Source: Candidatus Aminicenantota bacterium (GTDB lineage: Bacteria; Acidobacteriota; Aminicenantia; Aminicenantales; UBA4085). From it: 44,596 nucleotides of DNA. Under the pieces are notes generated by a model. It was not told where the DNA came from. It searched no databases and saw nothing but the letters and a program-made list of their open reading frames with translations. The first letter of the stretch is position 1, and each line of letters begins with the position of its first letter. The stretch spans positions 1 through 44,596 of the forward strand of contig JAPKZG010000086.1 of NCBI GenBank assembly GCA_026393895.1. The letters run 5' to 3'. This document shows positions 15,182 through 23,508 of this stretch, piece by piece. Both the position numbers and the translations under genes were made by a program.

Positions 15182-16558
15182 TCATCCGTCTCCGTCTTTT
15201 CCCTCCGGAGGAATCCTCCGGATGAACGCCTCGATTTCACGAACGACATCTTCCGCCACGCTCTTGTGCGTGTCGAGATATTCGTTCGGCGTTGAAATCC
15301 CCTCCCCTTCGCCGAACAAATGATTGAGCTTCGGGAAGAGCTTGAAGGTGACGTCGGGCCGGCCCTTCAGGGCTTTTTCCCAGCGCTCCAGGTTCTCGGG
15401 AACGACTTGATAGTCGCGCCCGCCCTGGAGAAAGAGCATCGGCCGGTCCACGCTCCGGGCGGTTTCGGGCGGGTCATATCCGCGAAGGTCGAGCCAGTAG
15501 GCGGGATAAGCAAAAATAACTTTTTCCGCTGAGGAACGATCCTCTTCTTTCAAGGCCTTGATTTTATCGACGTCCGCCCGGACCCCGGCGAGTTGTTTTT
15601 GATCCTCGTCGGACAGTTGTCCGTCCAGGGAGAGAAGATAGGTCACCTGTTTAAGATATGTTTCTTCCAAGGGGAACGTCAGACCGGCCATCGAAATGAA
15701 TCCGGCCGCGCCGAGAGGTTTCACCGCCACGGCGATCCGCGGGATCAGCATTCCCCCCAGGCTGTGGCCAAGGACGAAAACCCGGCGCGGGTCGATCCCC
15801 TCCGTTTTTTGGAGAAGCCGGACTGCTTCGACCGCGTCGTCGACCGCTTCTTCCTTGACCGTGAGGGATCTAGCGGAGACCATCCGGGTCCCATGAACCC
15901 GCGTTCTCTTCTCATAGCGCAGGACCGCGATCCCGCGCGAAGCCAGCCCCCAGGCCAAGTCCTGGAACGGTTTGTTGGGACCGATCGTCTCGTCGCGGTC
16001 GTTCGGCCCGGAGCCGTGAACGAGGATGAGGGCGGGGACAAGACCGTCTCCCTTCGGCTTCGTCAACGTTCCCGGAAGAGCCCAGGGTTCCGCCCCGACC
16101 GTGACCTCGGTTTCGGTGAACCGGGCCGGATCGGCGTAGGCCGGCGGCTCGTAATTCACCGGAGACCGGGGCGGGACGAATTGGAAGCCGGCGATTTTTC
16201 CGTCGGCGCCGAAGACGATCCGGAGATCCAGGGTCATCTTTTCAAAGACGCATGTCACCAGGACGATCTCATAGTTGCCGAGTTTTTCCCGCCGTTCACC
16301 CGTTCGTTCCTTGAAGACGCCGATCTTGGTTTGAAGGATGTTCCAGAATTCGCCCGTTTTTTCCGGACCGGACACGTTTCTCATCGTCGCGTCGTAGTCC
16401 CGGGTCGCCGCGGAAAAATCGCCGCGCTGCAGGGCGTCGATCATCGTCCGGGCCTTGAGAACGAGTTCGTCGTCGGCCGCGGCCGCAGCGGGCGGATGCG
16501 ACAAACCAAAAAACGCGACAAGTCCGCAGATCAAAGCGCAGATTTTGAGGGTTTTCAT
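15182..16558 (-). CDS. Secreted alpha/beta hydrolase with DUF3887 N-terminal domain
   Basis: A 458-residue protein with a Sec signal (to about residue 28), a DUF3887-type domain (about 30-130, DALQRGDFSAATRDYDATMRN) and an alpha/beta hydrolase domain. The oxyanion region is LVHGSGPNDRDETIGPNKPF, the nucleophile elbow is GHSLGG (S266), the acid is D382 in QGGRDYQV and the histidine is H413 in LNHLF, so the triad is complete. The family includes periplasmic esterases and peptidases of the dienelactone-hydrolase type; the substrate is unknown. GAGG lies before the ATG at 16558. It is followed by the pseudo-beta-lactamase gene 28 bases away, suggesting a shared operon. Confidence 0.85.
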   Translation of the reverse strand: MKTLKICALICGLVAFFGLSHPPAAAAADDELVLKARTMIDALQRGDFSAATRDYDATMRNVSGPEKTGEFWNILQTKIGVFKERTGERREKLGNYEIVLVTCVFEKMTLDLRIVFGADGKIAGFQFVPPRSPVNYEPPAYADPARFTETEVTVGAEPWALPGTLTKPKGDGLVPALILVHGSGPNDRDETIGPNKPFQDLAWGLASRGIAVLRYEKRTRVHGTRMVSARSLTVKEEAVDDAVEAVRLLQKTEGIDPRRVFVLGHSLGGMLIPRIAVAVKPLGAAGFISMAGLTFPLEETYLKQVTYLLSLDGQLSDEDQKQLAGVRADVDKIKALKEEDRSSAEKVIFAYPAYWLDLRGYDPPETARSVDRPMLFLQGGRDYQVVPENLERWEKALKGRPDVTFKLFPKLNHLFGEGEGISTPNEYLDTHKSVAEDVVREIEAFIRRIPPEGKDGDG

Positions 16559-16768
16559 GACGACCTCATTCCTCTCCGCCCGTTTACGCTTTTCGGGCCG
16601 GCGGACGAAGGCGATTCCAAGAGCTCCTTAAGAATAGCCGAATCGCCCGAACAAATAAACACCGGACGGCCGCGGTCCGACGGTTTTATTCTCAAACGAC
16701 GGGGTTGATCTCCGCCGTCCGCCCTCTCCGACGGGCTCTTGCGAACCGACATTCGGGAGAACGTCAGG

Positions 16769-17452
16769 TCATATTTTCCCAAACCGGAAGAAGCGGAAGA
16801 GCAAACCGATATTGCCGCCGAGGGAAATAAGAAGCAGAACGACGATGCCGATGTCCACCCGGTTGATCACGGCAAACAAGGCGATGAGAAACATAAGCCA
16901 ACCGCGGTTTTCCGCCGCTTCCCCACGCCGCTCATCCCGGATCAGGTTTTTCGCCAGGTAGAACTGGGTCGTCAGAAGAAAATAGAGCCCCAGGGCGAAG
17001 ATCCCGAGGACGAGATCGATCTCCCGGCCGAAAAATCGGTACTGCCCCAAAACTACCCCGGTGATCAGCAGGTATTCATTGACCCGGTCCAGGAGAAGAT
17101 CGAGGTACGCCCCGAAATCGTTGGACGTCCCGCGGGCCCGGGCCAGCATGCCGTCGGCGCAGTCCACGATCGACGATAATTGGGTCAGCAGGCCTCCGGC
17201 GATGAACGATCCCCGGGTGGCCAGACCGAAACAGCCGGCTCCGGCCAGGCCGATGAGAAAAGAAGCGACGGTGACCTGGTTGGGCGTGACCTTCGTCTTG
17301 TAGAGCGCGCGGACGATCAGCGACGCGGCCGGCCGGTTGAAAACTTTGTTGATTTGAAGAAAACGCGGAGTGAACGCGTTCTCGCGCTTGCGGGCCGCCT
17401 TCCCGTAATCGAACGCCGTCTCAGAGCCGAGGGGCGATGTCCCGTTCGGCAT
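16769..17452 (-). CDS. CDP-alcohol phosphatidyltransferase
   Basis: A 227-residue membrane enzyme with about six hydrophobic segments. It carries the complete family motif D-x2-DG-x2-AR-x8-G-x3-D-x3-D: D97, D100, G101, A104, R105, G114, D118, D122. Members transfer a phosphoalcohol from a CDP-alcohol to a second alcohol, making phospholipids or phosphodiesters. Its start overlaps the end of the nucleotidyltransferase gene by 32 bases. That enzyme probably supplies the CDP-activated substrate. The arrangement resembles a split form of the fused inositol-phosphate cytidylyltransferase / CDP-inositol transferase of thermophiles, but the alcohol cannot be read from sequence. Confidence 0.88.
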   Translation of the reverse strand: MPNGTSPLGSETAFDYGKAARKRENAFTPRFLQINKVFNRPAASLIVRALYKTKVTPNQVTVASFLIGLAGAGCFGLATRGSFIAGGLLTQLSSIVDCADGMLARARGTSNDFGAYLDLLLDRVNEYLLITGVVLGQYRFFGREIDLVLGIFALGLYFLLTTQFYLAKNLIRDERRGEAAENRGWLMFLIALFAVINRVDIGIVVLLLISLGGNIGLLFRFFRFGKI

Positions 17453-18167
17453 AGTGATAATCCTCGAGGGTGTCGATCTCCACCCAGGGGCGCCCTCCCG
17501 TCAGAAACACGCCGAACGACCGATCGTCGCCGGAGCGGTTCCCGTTGAGCAGGTCGAACCCTTTTTCGAAAAAATGCTGGAACTCCCCTTTCGATTCCAG
17601 GTCGTCGTAAATTCGGATCAGGTCGGCGATCGCCGACCGGCCGATTTTATACAAGCCGATGGCTTCGCCGAGGCTGTCTTTCGGGTTCAGGTCCTTGCCG
17701 ATCTCGACGATTCGGCCGCCGCGGACGATGACCTTGACCTCCTCGCCGTCCAGGGAGATGTCGGCGTCGACGGCCGCGCCGTGGAAAACGGGCAGGGCCA
17801 CGAGGTCCGCCAGGATTGACGGGTCGAAGAGAACGTCGCCGTTGACGACGACCACATCGGAGGTGATGCGTTTCAAGGCCAGATTCAGGGACACGGCCGT
17901 ATTGGTCCGAGCGTAGGCCTCGTTGACGACGAATGTGATGCCGGCGGTGCCCCGTTCCTCGACAAAACGCTCGATGAGTTCCCGACGGTAACCGGTGACG
18001 AGGATGATGTCCCCGACTCCGGCCGCGCGCAAGCCGTCCAGGCACCGTTCGAGAATCGTTTTCCCGCCGAACGACAACAGGCATTTCGGCGTGTCGTCGG
18101 TGAAGGGACGAAGACGCCCGCCGCGGCCGGCGCACAGGACGATTCCCCGAATGTCTTTCTGATTCAT
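17421..18167 (-). CDS. Sugar-phosphate/alcohol-phosphate nucleotidyltransferase
   Basis: A 248-residue NTP-transferase. The N-terminal signature LCAGRGGRLRPFTDDTPKCL holds the nucleotide-binding loop and the catalytic Lys28; NGDVLF (D111) is the metal-binding Asp. This size and pattern is typical of cytidylyltransferases for phosphocholine (LicC) or inositol 1-phosphate, and of small sugar-phosphate enzymes. The overlap with a CDP-alcohol phosphotransferase gene argues for a CTP-using enzyme that makes the CDP-alcohol. A promoter with a short leader lies directly upstream (18207-18180). Confidence 0.82.
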   Translation of the reverse strand: MNQKDIRGIVLCAGRGGRLRPFTDDTPKCLLSFGGKTILERCLDGLRAAGVGDIILVTGYRRELIERFVEERGTAGITFVVNEAYARTNTAVSLNLALKRITSDVVVVNGDVLFDPSILADLVALPVFHGAAVDADISLDGEEVKVIVRGGRIVEIGKDLNPKDSLGEAIGLYKIGRSAIADLIRIYDDLESKGEFQHFFEKGFDLLNGNRSGDDRSFGVFLTGGRPWVEIDTLEDYHYAERDIAPRL

Positions 18168-18179
18168 CGGTCCGCCGAT

Positions 18180-18207
18180 ATTATGTCTATTTTCGGAATT
18201 TTTGCAA
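18180..18207 (-). promoter_or_regulatory. Sigma-70 promoter of the nucleotidyltransferase operon
   Basis: Minus strand TTGCAA (18207-18202), 16 bases, CATAAT (18185-18180). The start codon lies 12 bases after the -10 box, leaving a leader of about five bases and no room for a normal Shine-Dalgarno. Confidence 0.45.
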
Positions 18208-18224
18208 TAACGGCGCGCGTCCGC

Positions 18225-18944
18225 TCACATTTTCCACGTGCCGGCGACCAGAATGTTCGTTCCCGTGACGCGCCGGGCCTGATCCGAAGAGAGGAACCGG
18301 ACGGCCTCGGCGACGTCCGCGAACGTCCCCAACTCCGACCGCGGGACGACCGGTCCGGAAGGACGGATTCCCTCCTTGAGCAAACCCGGCGAAACCATGT
18401 TGACCGTCACCCCCGTCCCCCGGCATTCCGCGGCGGCCGTTCGCGTCAGGAGGAGAAGCCCGGTCTTGGCGACGGCATAGGGAAGAACCGTGGGAAAAGC
18501 AGCCAACTGTTCGACCCGCCCGAAGCCGATATTGATGATCCGGCCGAAACGCCGGGCCCGCATCCCCGGAGCCGCCGCGGTCAGACAGAAATAAGCGCTG
18601 AGAAGGTTTCCGCGAAACATCGATTCCCAATCAGAGGCCGCGAGCCGGTCCCACGGCCGGAAGAGAATCGGGCCGACGTTGTTGACCAGGATGTCAAGTC
18701 GGCCCCCATTTTTTTCCGCGGCCTCGATCAAACTCCGGGCTCCGTCCTCTCCGTCCAAGTCGGCTTGGAGGACGGCACTTTCCGCCCCGGCCTTCCGGAT
18801 CCGGTGGGCGGTCTCCTCCGCCCCTTTCCGATTCTCTAAAAAGTGGACGATCACCGTTCCGGCGGAGGCGGCCAGCGCGACGGCAAGCTCTCGGCCGAGG
18901 CCTCGCGACGCCCCGGTCACCAGGGCGATTCGTTTGGCATTCAT
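18225..18944 (-). CDS. Short-chain dehydrogenase/reductase (FabG-like) with altered catalytic serine
   Basis: From the ATG at 18944 the protein is 239 residues, a classical SDR. The cofactor loop TGASRGLG is at 10-17, NNVG at 88-91 (usually NNAG) and YAVAK at 156-160 (Tyr156, Lys160). The catalytic serine normally follows the strand GRIINI, about 12-15 residues before the Tyr. Here the segment reads GRIINIGFGRVEQLAAFPTV and contains no serine, so activity may be altered. The C-terminus VTGTNILVAGTWKM replaces the usual GGxxxx(M). The substrate is unknown. The ATG sits 7 bases after the -10 box (predicted leaderless), and the gene diverges from tdh. Confidence 0.8.
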   Translation of the reverse strand: MNAKRIALVTGASRGLGRELAVALAASAGTVIVHFLENRKGAEETAHRIRKAGAESAVLQADLDGEDGARSLIEAAEKNGGRLDILVNNVGPILFRPWDRLAASDWESMFRGNLLSAYFCLTAAAPGMRARRFGRIINIGFGRVEQLAAFPTVLPYAVAKTGLLLLTRTAAAECRGTGVTVNMVSPGLLKEGIRPSGPVVPRSELGTFADVAEAVRFLSSDQARRVTGTNILVAGTWKM

Positions 18945-18951
18945 GGGTTCA

Positions 18952-18980
18952 AGTATCGCTTTTTCCCGGTTTGATTTCAA
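18952..18980 (-). promoter_or_regulatory. Promoter of the SDR gene, predicted leaderless
   Basis: Minus strand TTGAAA (18980-18975), 17 bases, GATACT (18957-18952), then 7 bases and ATG. Its -35 box overlaps that of the divergent tdh promoter. Confidence 0.5.
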
Positions 18981-18999
18981 CGGACGCCTGTGCTATCTA
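18971..18999 (+). promoter_or_regulatory. Promoter of tdh
   Basis: TTGATT (18971-18976), 17 bases, TATCTA (18994-18999); the leader carries GAGGAAC ahead of the ATG at 19037. Confidence 0.45.
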
Positions 19000-19036
19000 A
19001 GAGACTCTTAAAAATCGTTCGCATCGAGGAACACAC

Positions 19037-20011
19037 ATGATTTGCAAGGAGGGCCGCATCCTCATCACCGGAGCTTCCGGGCAGATCGGCTCCGAGCTTC
19101 TCCACGCCCTGTGTCGGAAGCACGGCCCGGACAACGTCATCGCAGCCGACATCCAACCCCTCGCCGCGAACGCCCCGGCCTGCCCGTTCGAATCCCTCGA
19201 CGTGACGCAGGCCGAACGCATTGAGGAGACCATTAAAAAGCACCGCGTCGAGACAGTCTACCATCTGGCCGCGATTCTTTCGGCCAACGGCGAAAAGAAT
19301 CCCCAACTGGCCTGGTCCGTCAATATGGACGGGACCTACAACGTCCTCGAAGCCGCCCGGAAACTCGGATTGTCCCGTGTGTTCATCCCGAGTTCGATCG
19401 CCGCCTTCGGCCCCGAAACACCCCGTGTTTTCACCCCCCAGGATACGATTCTCAAGCCCAAGACGATGTACGGTCTGACGAAAGTCGCGGGCGAACTGCT
19501 GGCCGACTACTACGTCAACCGCTTCGGCGTCGACGTCCGTGGTTGCCGGTTCCCGGGGATCATCAGCCACGGGGCGTTGCCCGGCGGCGGAACGACGGAT
19601 TACGCCGTGGCGATTTATTACGAAGCGGTCAAATACGGCCGGTATTCCTGTTTTCTCGGCCCGGACACCCGGCTGCCGATGATGTACATGCCCGACTGCC
19701 TTAAATCGATCTTCGACCTGATGTCCGCCGATTTCAAAAACCTCCGCCACCACTGCGATTTCAACGTCACGGCCATGAGCTTCACGCCGGCCGAACAGGC
19801 GGCCGAAATCCGTAGACACATCTCGGATTTCGAGATCGTCTACCGGCCCGATTTTCGGCAGGCCATTGCCGACTCCTGGCCTCAATCCCTGGACGATTCG
19901 CCCGCCCGGGCGGAATGGAATTGGAAACCCGATTACGATCTGGCCGCGATGACCGCCGACATGATCGGCGTTCTGACGAAGCGGCTGGCCGAAGGCCGAC
20001 TGGGATATTGA
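19037..20011 (+). CDS. tdh: L-threonine 3-dehydrogenase (NAD-dependent, extended-SDR type)
   Basis: A 324-residue extended SDR. TGASGQIG (11-18) binds NAD; Ser119/Ser120 in IPSSIAAFGPETP and Y145-x3-K149 (MYGLTK) form the active site. The long block GCRFPGIISHGALPGGGTTDYAVAIYYEAV, with LPMMYMPDC, is characteristic of the short-chain threonine dehydrogenase group rather than UDP-galactose epimerase. It oxidises threonine to 2-amino-3-ketobutyrate, which Kbl (encoded at 25607) splits with CoA into glycine and acetyl-CoA. GAGGAAC precedes the ATG. The gene is monocistronic and divergent from the SDR gene. Confidence 0.9.
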   Translation: MICKEGRILITGASGQIGSELLHALCRKHGPDNVIAADIQPLAANAPACPFESLDVTQAERIEETIKKHRVETVYHLAAILSANGEKNPQLAWSVNMDGTYNVLEAARKLGLSRVFIPSSIAAFGPETPRVFTPQDTILKPKTMYGLTKVAGELLADYYVNRFGVDVRGCRFPGIISHGALPGGGTTDYAVAIYYEAVKYGRYSCFLGPDTRLPMMYMPDCLKSIFDLMSADFKNLRHHCDFNVTAMSFTPAEQAAEIRRHISDFEIVYRPDFRQAIADSWPQSLDDSPARAEWNWKPDYDLAAMTADMIGVLTKRLAEGRLGY

Positions 20012-20097
20012 CGGTTCGCCGTCCGTTGGAATTGGCATAAACAGGACCCCTCCTCATATTGAATGCCGAATCACAGAAATGGAGATGCATCCTTGAT

Positions 20098-20127
20098 TTG
20101 ACTTCCGCTTGCGGAGGGGGCTATATT
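20098..20127 (+). promoter_or_regulatory. Promoter of the TerB-like gene, predicted leaderless
   Basis: TTGACT (20098-20103), 18 bases, TATATT (20122-20127). The ATG at 20136 begins 9 bases after the -10 box, so transcription should start at or within two bases of the start codon. Confidence 0.55.
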
Positions 20128-20135
20128 TCCGACAC

Positions 20136-20726
20136 ATGACGGAAAAACATTATCCTCTGCGCTTGCGGGGCAAAGTGCTCGAAGACTTGTTCTTTTTCAA
20201 GCAGGACCTTGTCCTTGCGGGGGAAAAACGGCAGATCCGGAAAACGGAGTATAATCTCAAAACCCTCTCTGAAATTTCCGGAATCACCGATGAGGCCATT
20301 CTTCGGAAACTGACCGAGCTCAAAATCCAAGTCGAAGTGCTCGCCACTCTGTCGATCATTCCGCTCGTCGAAGTGGCCTGGGCGAATGGAAAAATCGACG
20401 ATAAAGAACGGGAGGCGATCCTGAAAGCAGCGGAGAGCTTCGGTGTTTTCAAAGGACACGTCAACCGCAGCCTGTTCGAACACTGGCTTCAAAATCATCC
20501 GCCCAAGGGCATGATCGAGTCGTGGATTTTTTACATGCAGGGCCTTTGTCAATTACTCAGTAAAAACGAGCGCCGGGCCCTTAAGACGGACCTTCTCCAA
20601 CGCGCCAGAAAGGTCGCGGAAGCCGAAAGCGGGAAAGCGAAAGCAAAGTCTAAAATCTCACGCCGGAAGGAAGAGGTGTTGCTCCTCCTGGAGCAGGCCT
20701 TCGAGCCGCTTCACTTTAAAGTTTAA
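20136..20726 (+). CDS. TerB-like protein of unknown role
   Basis: A 196-residue soluble, mostly helical protein. The central part VEVAWANGKIDDKEREAILKAAESFGV matches the metal-binding acidic helix pair of the TerB/DjlA-N fold (substitutions are common in this family). The C-terminus is Lys/Arg-rich (SGKAKAKSKISRRKEE). The exact family and function are unknown; TerB-like domains often act as sensing or scaffolding modules at the membrane. I chose the ATG at 20136 because the promoter lies immediately upstream; a start at 20109 would lie inside the promoter. It converges on the SpoIID gene. Confidence 0.65.
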   Translation: MTEKHYPLRLRGKVLEDLFFFKQDLVLAGEKRQIRKTEYNLKTLSEISGITDEAILRKLTELKIQVEVLATLSIIPLVEVAWANGKIDDKEREAILKAAESFGVFKGHVNRSLFEHWLQNHPPKGMIESWIFYMQGLCQLLSKNERRALKTDLLQRARKVAEAESGKAKAKSKISRRKEEVLLLLEQAFEPLHFKV

Positions 20727-20769
20727 CGCGCTGCCAAAGGCCGAGATTGTCGCCCGACTCCGGACGGAA

Positions 20770-22980
20770 TCACTTCCGTTTTTCGATCTGAATCCCCAGA
20801 TAATATTTCTTCAAAATATCCGTGTACAAGGCGCCCTTTTGGGCCATGCGGAAAGCCCCGACCTGACAGAGGCCGACCCCGTGCCCCCATCCTTTTCCCG
20901 AAAACAGGAAATGGGTGACACGGCCTTCGGCGTCGGTTTCCCGGTCGATCACGAACAGGTTATCCCTGAGGTTTAAAACCTGGCGGATTTTCAAGCCCTT
21001 GACGAGCGCCCGGCCTTCCTGGCCGACGATCGAAAGCTCGACGACCCGGCGGGACGCGCCCCGCTTTTGCGGGACCAGGTCCATCAGCTTTCCGATCGGG
21101 TAGAATTGGTTGAGCCGGAGTTCCAAATCCTCCCGCCGGATCCGGATCTGCCAGTTGTGGTATTGCGAGGGCTGATCGAGGATGTTGGATAACGGAATGG
21201 ACGAGGCCTGGACGAGCGTCACCCGGCCGTCGCGCTCAAGCCATTGAACCGGGTCTCCCGCCTCGAGGTCGAGCGTCGAGACGAACGACGCCGCCCCGTC
21301 CATGCTTCGCAGAAGATAGGGATCCGCCTCGACGGGAATGGACCTCAGTTGGCCGTCCTCCGTGACGAGGAAGGTTCCGTTTTCGAGCGCTTTTAAATGT
21401 CCCCGGTGGAAGAGGTCGCGGGACAGCCCCAGCACGCGGGAAAGAGCCACGACCGCTTCCGCCCGCTCGATCTCCGCCCCGCTCTGTGACGCCGCGGACC
21501 GGGAAAAGATCCCGGATATCAAAAAATACGCCAGGAGAGGCCGGTCCTCGGCGGCCAAGCCGGGTACGTCCTTGGTCGCATGTTCGGCTTCGCTTTTTCC
21601 GACGAGCGTCTGAATCCGCTCCCCCCAGCCGAACGCGTCGCGGATCAAGCGGGCGTAAGCGACCGGCGTCAGGGGCCCCGGCGCGACCGTGATGGACGCC
21701 TTTTTCCCGGCTACGGCTGATGTTTTCAGAATCCAATCCGCCACTTCCTCGCCCGAAACCGGCTTCCGGAACCATTCGGGATCATTCCCGGGCACGAACG
21801 CGCCGAGCGCCGCCAACACGGCCATTTTCGCCGAAACGTTCGCCCCGCCCTCGAAATAGGCGGGAAGCCGCCGGGTGGTCTGGAACGAGAAGGAGCGTTC
21901 GTTCTCCATGACGCATTCGACGCTCCGGAGATAAGGGACGGGGCTGCCCTCGAAGATCTCTTCGGCATTTTCCGTCGCGCCGCCGCAGGTGCTGGTATAA
22001 AGCGCGTTGATCAAGTTGCCTTCGAACACGGCCACTTCGCCCTCGGTCTCTTTGACGGCCCGCGTGCTCAGCGGATGTTCGACGCTCATCCCGTCGTAGA
22101 CCTGCGATTGGGGCGTCGCGTAGAGGTCGAACCCCAGGTCGCTGAACTGGCCGAGATTCTTTAAGGCGTACGTCCGGGCGGCGACCGCCTGAGCTTTGAG
22201 CGCCTCGATCTCGCCGAAAAGATAAGGCGAAAGCTCGCCCGGAACGACGCCCTTCAGGTAATCCTCCAAATTAAGAACATTGACCAGGAGGGTACCGCGC
22301 GAGCTTCCCCGGAGAATGAAAATGCCCCGGTAATTTTTTCCGTCATAGGTCAGATAACTCTGGGGATTGGAGGGGATGAGATAGAGCGACGATTCCTCGT
22401 TCAGGTCGACCAATCGTCCGCCGATCATGACCCATTGGGGCTTGGAAGCGCCCCGGGTGACTTCCTGCCGGATGATCCAGGCTTCCGGATAGCCCAGCGC
22501 CGCGATTCCCTTGATGAACGACAGGGCTTCTCCCCGGGTGAGGAAATCGCCCACCCGGACTTGAAAAACTCCTTCGAGCTTTTCGTCCTTGCCCTCGGAG
22601 ACCGTGACGGAGCGGGTAATCCGGGGGCGAAGCGCGCCGGCGACTTTGTCCGCTTCTTCCCGGCGGCGGGTCTGGACGACCTGGATGAGGAATTTTTCGG
22701 TGAGCGGCTCCTTATGCCCCTTGACTTGGACTTCAGCAACGTCTTCGGCGAGAAGCTTGTAGGATTCGGCGGCCTGGTATATTTTCATCCCCGAGGAAGC
22801 ATGGATCAGGACGTCCTCCAGGTCGAGGCCGAGGGCGATTCGAATCACCGGCTTCTGAATCAGAAATCCCTGGAAAAACGTTGATTCCTGGCCGAATTCG
22901 ACCGGTCGTCCCCCGAGAAAAAAAAGGACGAGAAAGCTCAAGAAAAAATACTTATGGTTCCGCCCCAGGATTTTAGACAT
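20770..22980 (-). CDS. SpoIID/LytB-domain envelope protein with SPOR-like repeat
   Basis: A 736-residue exported protein with an N-terminal signal anchor (YFFLSFLVLFFLGG). Residues 95-175 look like SPOR repeats (FLIQVVQTRRREEADKVAGAL, VFQVRVGDFLTRGEALSFIKG) that bind denuded peptidoglycan. The SpoIID domain begins near 225 (NVLNLEDYLKGVVPGELSP; ALKAQAVAARTYALKN; LYTSTCGGATENAEEIF) and is completed only at the C-terminus (GWGHGVGLCQVGAF, 697-710). About 300 residues are inserted between the halves, including a stretch around 490-550 that resembles an S-layer-homology repeat. SpoIID enzymes are lytic transglycosylases acting on peptidoglycan strands without stem peptides. The Shine-Dalgarno is poor. 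Promoter: TTGACA (23036-23031), 18 bases, TATCTT (23012-23007). Confidence 0.85.
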   Translation of the reverse strand: MSKILGRNHKYFFLSFLVLFFLGGRPVEFGQESTFFQGFLIQKPVIRIALGLDLEDVLIHASSGMKIYQAAESYKLLAEDVAEVQVKGHKEPLTEKFLIQVVQTRRREEADKVAGALRPRITRSVTVSEGKDEKLEGVFQVRVGDFLTRGEALSFIKGIAALGYPEAWIIRQEVTRGASKPQWVMIGGRLVDLNEESSLYLIPSNPQSYLTYDGKNYRGIFILRGSSRGTLLVNVLNLEDYLKGVVPGELSPYLFGEIEALKAQAVAARTYALKNLGQFSDLGFDLYATPQSQVYDGMSVEHPLSTRAVKETEGEVAVFEGNLINALYTSTCGGATENAEEIFEGSPVPYLRSVECVMENERSFSFQTTRRLPAYFEGGANVSAKMAVLAALGAFVPGNDPEWFRKPVSGEEVADWILKTSAVAGKKASITVAPGPLTPVAYARLIRDAFGWGERIQTLVGKSEAEHATKDVPGLAAEDRPLLAYFLISGIFSRSAASQSGAEIERAEAVVALSRVLGLSRDLFHRGHLKALENGTFLVTEDGQLRSIPVEADPYLLRSMDGAASFVSTLDLEAGDPVQWLERDGRVTLVQASSIPLSNILDQPSQYHNWQIRIRREDLELRLNQFYPIGKLMDLVPQKRGASRRVVELSIVGQEGRALVKGLKIRQVLNLRDNLFVIDRETDAEGRVTHFLFSGKGWGHGVGLCQVGAFRMAQKGALYTDILKKYYLGIQIEKRK

Positions 22981-23508
22981 GACTTTCGCGAGATTTGCTT
23001 GCTATTAAGATAGTCCTTCCATCGGTCGATTGTCAAGGCCCAGCCCCCAGGGATGCTACCGAACAGGATCGGCATACCGGATGTAGGGGGATTATGGGAT
23101 GAAAGCATATTAAGGATACAGGAACTGATCGGATTTGTCAAATCCGCCGGGAGCTTCCGTTCCTCTTGACGGACCGGGCCCGGGAATCCAGACCTTAGGG
23201 CCGACGGTCCGCGTCCGATTCGTCGGCGGCTCCGACGTAGCTCGTCCCGGAACGCGGCTTCAAGAGAACGGTTCGGCGAAATGCCGATTGGGTTTCAGGT
23301 AGAGTTTTTTATGGGCGTTATCGAAGCTCACGCCGACGGCAGGCTCTTGAACATATTCTCCGTCGCCATGCCCGGACAGGATTTCAAGGAATACACGCGA
23401 GGCTGGTTGGTCAAGAAATGACGCCCCGGCGGTGACGCTCCGTCTTTGATTTTTCGGTCGAATCCGATATAATTCCGAGTCCTTCAATCCCATAATCAAG
23501 GATACGTT
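22981..23508. other. Long intergenic region between the SpoIID and acsA genes
   Basis: About 530 bases. The left end holds the leftward SpoIID promoter (TTGACA/TATCTT, 23036-23007) and the right end the rightward acsA promoter (TTGATT 23446-23451, 16 bases, TATAAT 23468-23473). In between lies mixed sequence, including a small open frame at 23281-23421 (46 codons, no Shine-Dalgarno, unrecognised). I found no tRNA, riboswitch or terminator that I can defend. Confidence 0.4.
23446..23473 (+). promoter_or_regulatory. Promoter of the acsA-acp-kbl-satP cluster
   Basis: TTGATT, 16 bases, perfect -10 box TATAAT; leader about 30 bases with AAGGAT before the ATG at 23509. Confidence 0.6.

Noticed and set aside
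16555-16782. A 75-codon minus-strand frame before the alpha/beta hydrolase gene
   Set aside because: No family, low complexity, no Shine-Dalgarno; likely chance.
23281-23421. A 46-codon plus-strand frame in the SpoIID-acsA gap
   Set aside because: Reads plausibly as protein but has no start signal or relative that I recognise; kept only as a note in the intergenic entry.
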